This document shows, piece by piece, positions 5,188 to 5,539 of a stretch of DNA of 5,539 nucleotides. Numbering within the stretch: position 1 is the stretch's first letter; every line of letters begins with the position of its first letter. The notes beneath the pieces are model-generated. The model was not told the origin of the DNA and did not search any database. It worked only from the letters and a program-made list of their open reading frames with translations. Source of the stretch: Desulfobulbaceae bacterium (GTDB taxonomy: Bacteria > Desulfobacterota > Desulfobulbia > Desulfobulbales > Desulfocapsaceae); NCBI GenBank assembly GCA_030599175.1, contig JAUVON010000202.1, positions 1-5,539 of the forward strand. Reading direction: 5' to 3'. The position numbers and the translations under genes are program-made.

Positions 5188-5539
5188 TCATAACAACCAA
5201 AAAAGCAGGCAGAGACAAAGTAGAAGATAAGACAGCCCTACCACCTTCCATCTCCCCATGATTTTTTCCGATCTTCGCAGTTGCGGCACAAATCCTGACA
5301 GGTAAGAGAGGAATTTGCCCTGTTGTGGAGTTTGCCATTCTTTTTCCTGCAAAAGATTCACAATTGTAAACAAAATAGTATAAAAAGTGGTGTCTTTAGT
5401 TTGATCATTGAGGGTCGGTTTCTCCCTGGAAAAGAATCGACGCCAGGCCAGGAACAGCAGACAGCCGCCCGCAACCGGCCAAAAAGCCTGCCAGAGTTTT
5501 ATGCCAGCAAGGGAATGGCTCGCAAAAATACCGGCTGCA
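5188..5539 (-). CDS. C-terminal part of a membrane protein, possibly proton-conducting antiporter/complex I-like subunit
   Basis: An open frame enters from the right edge and ends at TGA 5188-5190, giving 117 codons with no start needed. It shows the end of a membrane helix region (HSLAGIKLWQAFWPVAGGCLLFLAW, as two pieces around LWQAFWPVAGG), then a basic RRFF boundary, a polar linker of about 60 residues with amphipathic stretches (FYTILFTIVNLLQEKEW, FVPQLRRSEKIMG), and a last hydrophobic helix VVGLSYLLLCLCLLFWLL at the terminus. A LWxAxWPVxxG stretch followed by a charged linker and one terminal helix resembles the tail of NuoL/MrpD-like proton-conducting subunits. I judge this from general pattern only. 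The gene is convergent with the aminotransferase, with 19 bases between the two stop codons. Internal GTG or ATG starts in this frame are not taken as real, because the frame is open without interruption to the edge. Confidence 0.6.
   Translation of the reverse strand, partial: AAGIFASHSLAGIKLWQAFWPVAGGCLLFLAWRRFFSREKPTLNDQTKDTTFYTILFTIVNLLQEKEWQTPQQGKFLSYLSGFVPQLRRSEKIMGRWKVVGLSYLLLCLCLLFWLL

Noticed and set aside
5153..5338. Minus-strand ORF overlapping both the aminotransferase end and the membrane protein
   Set aside because: The neighbouring frame, ending at 5188, is open to the window edge and has clear helix and linker structure. This one overlaps it out of frame.

Overview
The window reads as a bacterial chromosome segment of moderate GC. 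The leftward (minus-strand) cluster resembles hydroxy-acid or acid-sugar utilisation loci of anaerobic bacteria. TRAP-type signal peptides, LarA-family proteins and an intergenic repeat built on the CGTCATTCCCGCG / CGCGGGAATGACG arms are all common in Desulfobacterota (former Deltaproteobacteria) and related groups. That placement is inference from gene content, and no rRNA or tRNA gene is present to test it.

Layout, read in the direction of transcription. On the minus strand, from about 3523 down to 38: a DeoR/GlpR-type repressor; a ketopantoate hydroxymethyltransferase (panB) that most likely starts at TTG 2592; a nickel-pincer LarA-family racemase/epimerase with every cofactor residue in place; then a broken end. 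In the broken end, the ribosome-binding site and secretion signal of a TRAP-type substrate-binding protein run directly, out of frame, into the last 74 codons of a PdxA-family dehydrogenase. The simplest reading is that a deletion removed most of a transporter gene set and most of pdxA, leaving regulator, panB and larA intact.

The 439-base gap between the repressor and the next gene holds a candidate repressor promoter/operator, a 147-bp MITE-like element (imperfect terminal inverted repeats, internal GC-rich hairpins, flanking AATAGA direct repeats), and a TATAAT promoter followed by a short palindrome. These lead into a plus-strand class I/II PLP aminotransferase (3963-5168).

At the right edge, convergent with the aminotransferase and only 19 bases away, is the C-terminal part of a membrane protein (5188 to the edge). 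It most resembles the tail of a proton-conducting antiporter / complex I-like subunit, with low certainty as to function.

How the genes may work together: the PdxA-type dehydrogenase, TRAP binding-protein remnant, LarA homolog and DeoR sensor together suggest uptake and catabolism of a 2-hydroxy or sugar acid. PanB adds or removes a hydroxymethyl group next to a 2-keto acid. The pairing of PanB with LarA under a DeoR regulator is the most interesting feature of the window; its substrate cannot be read from the sequence.
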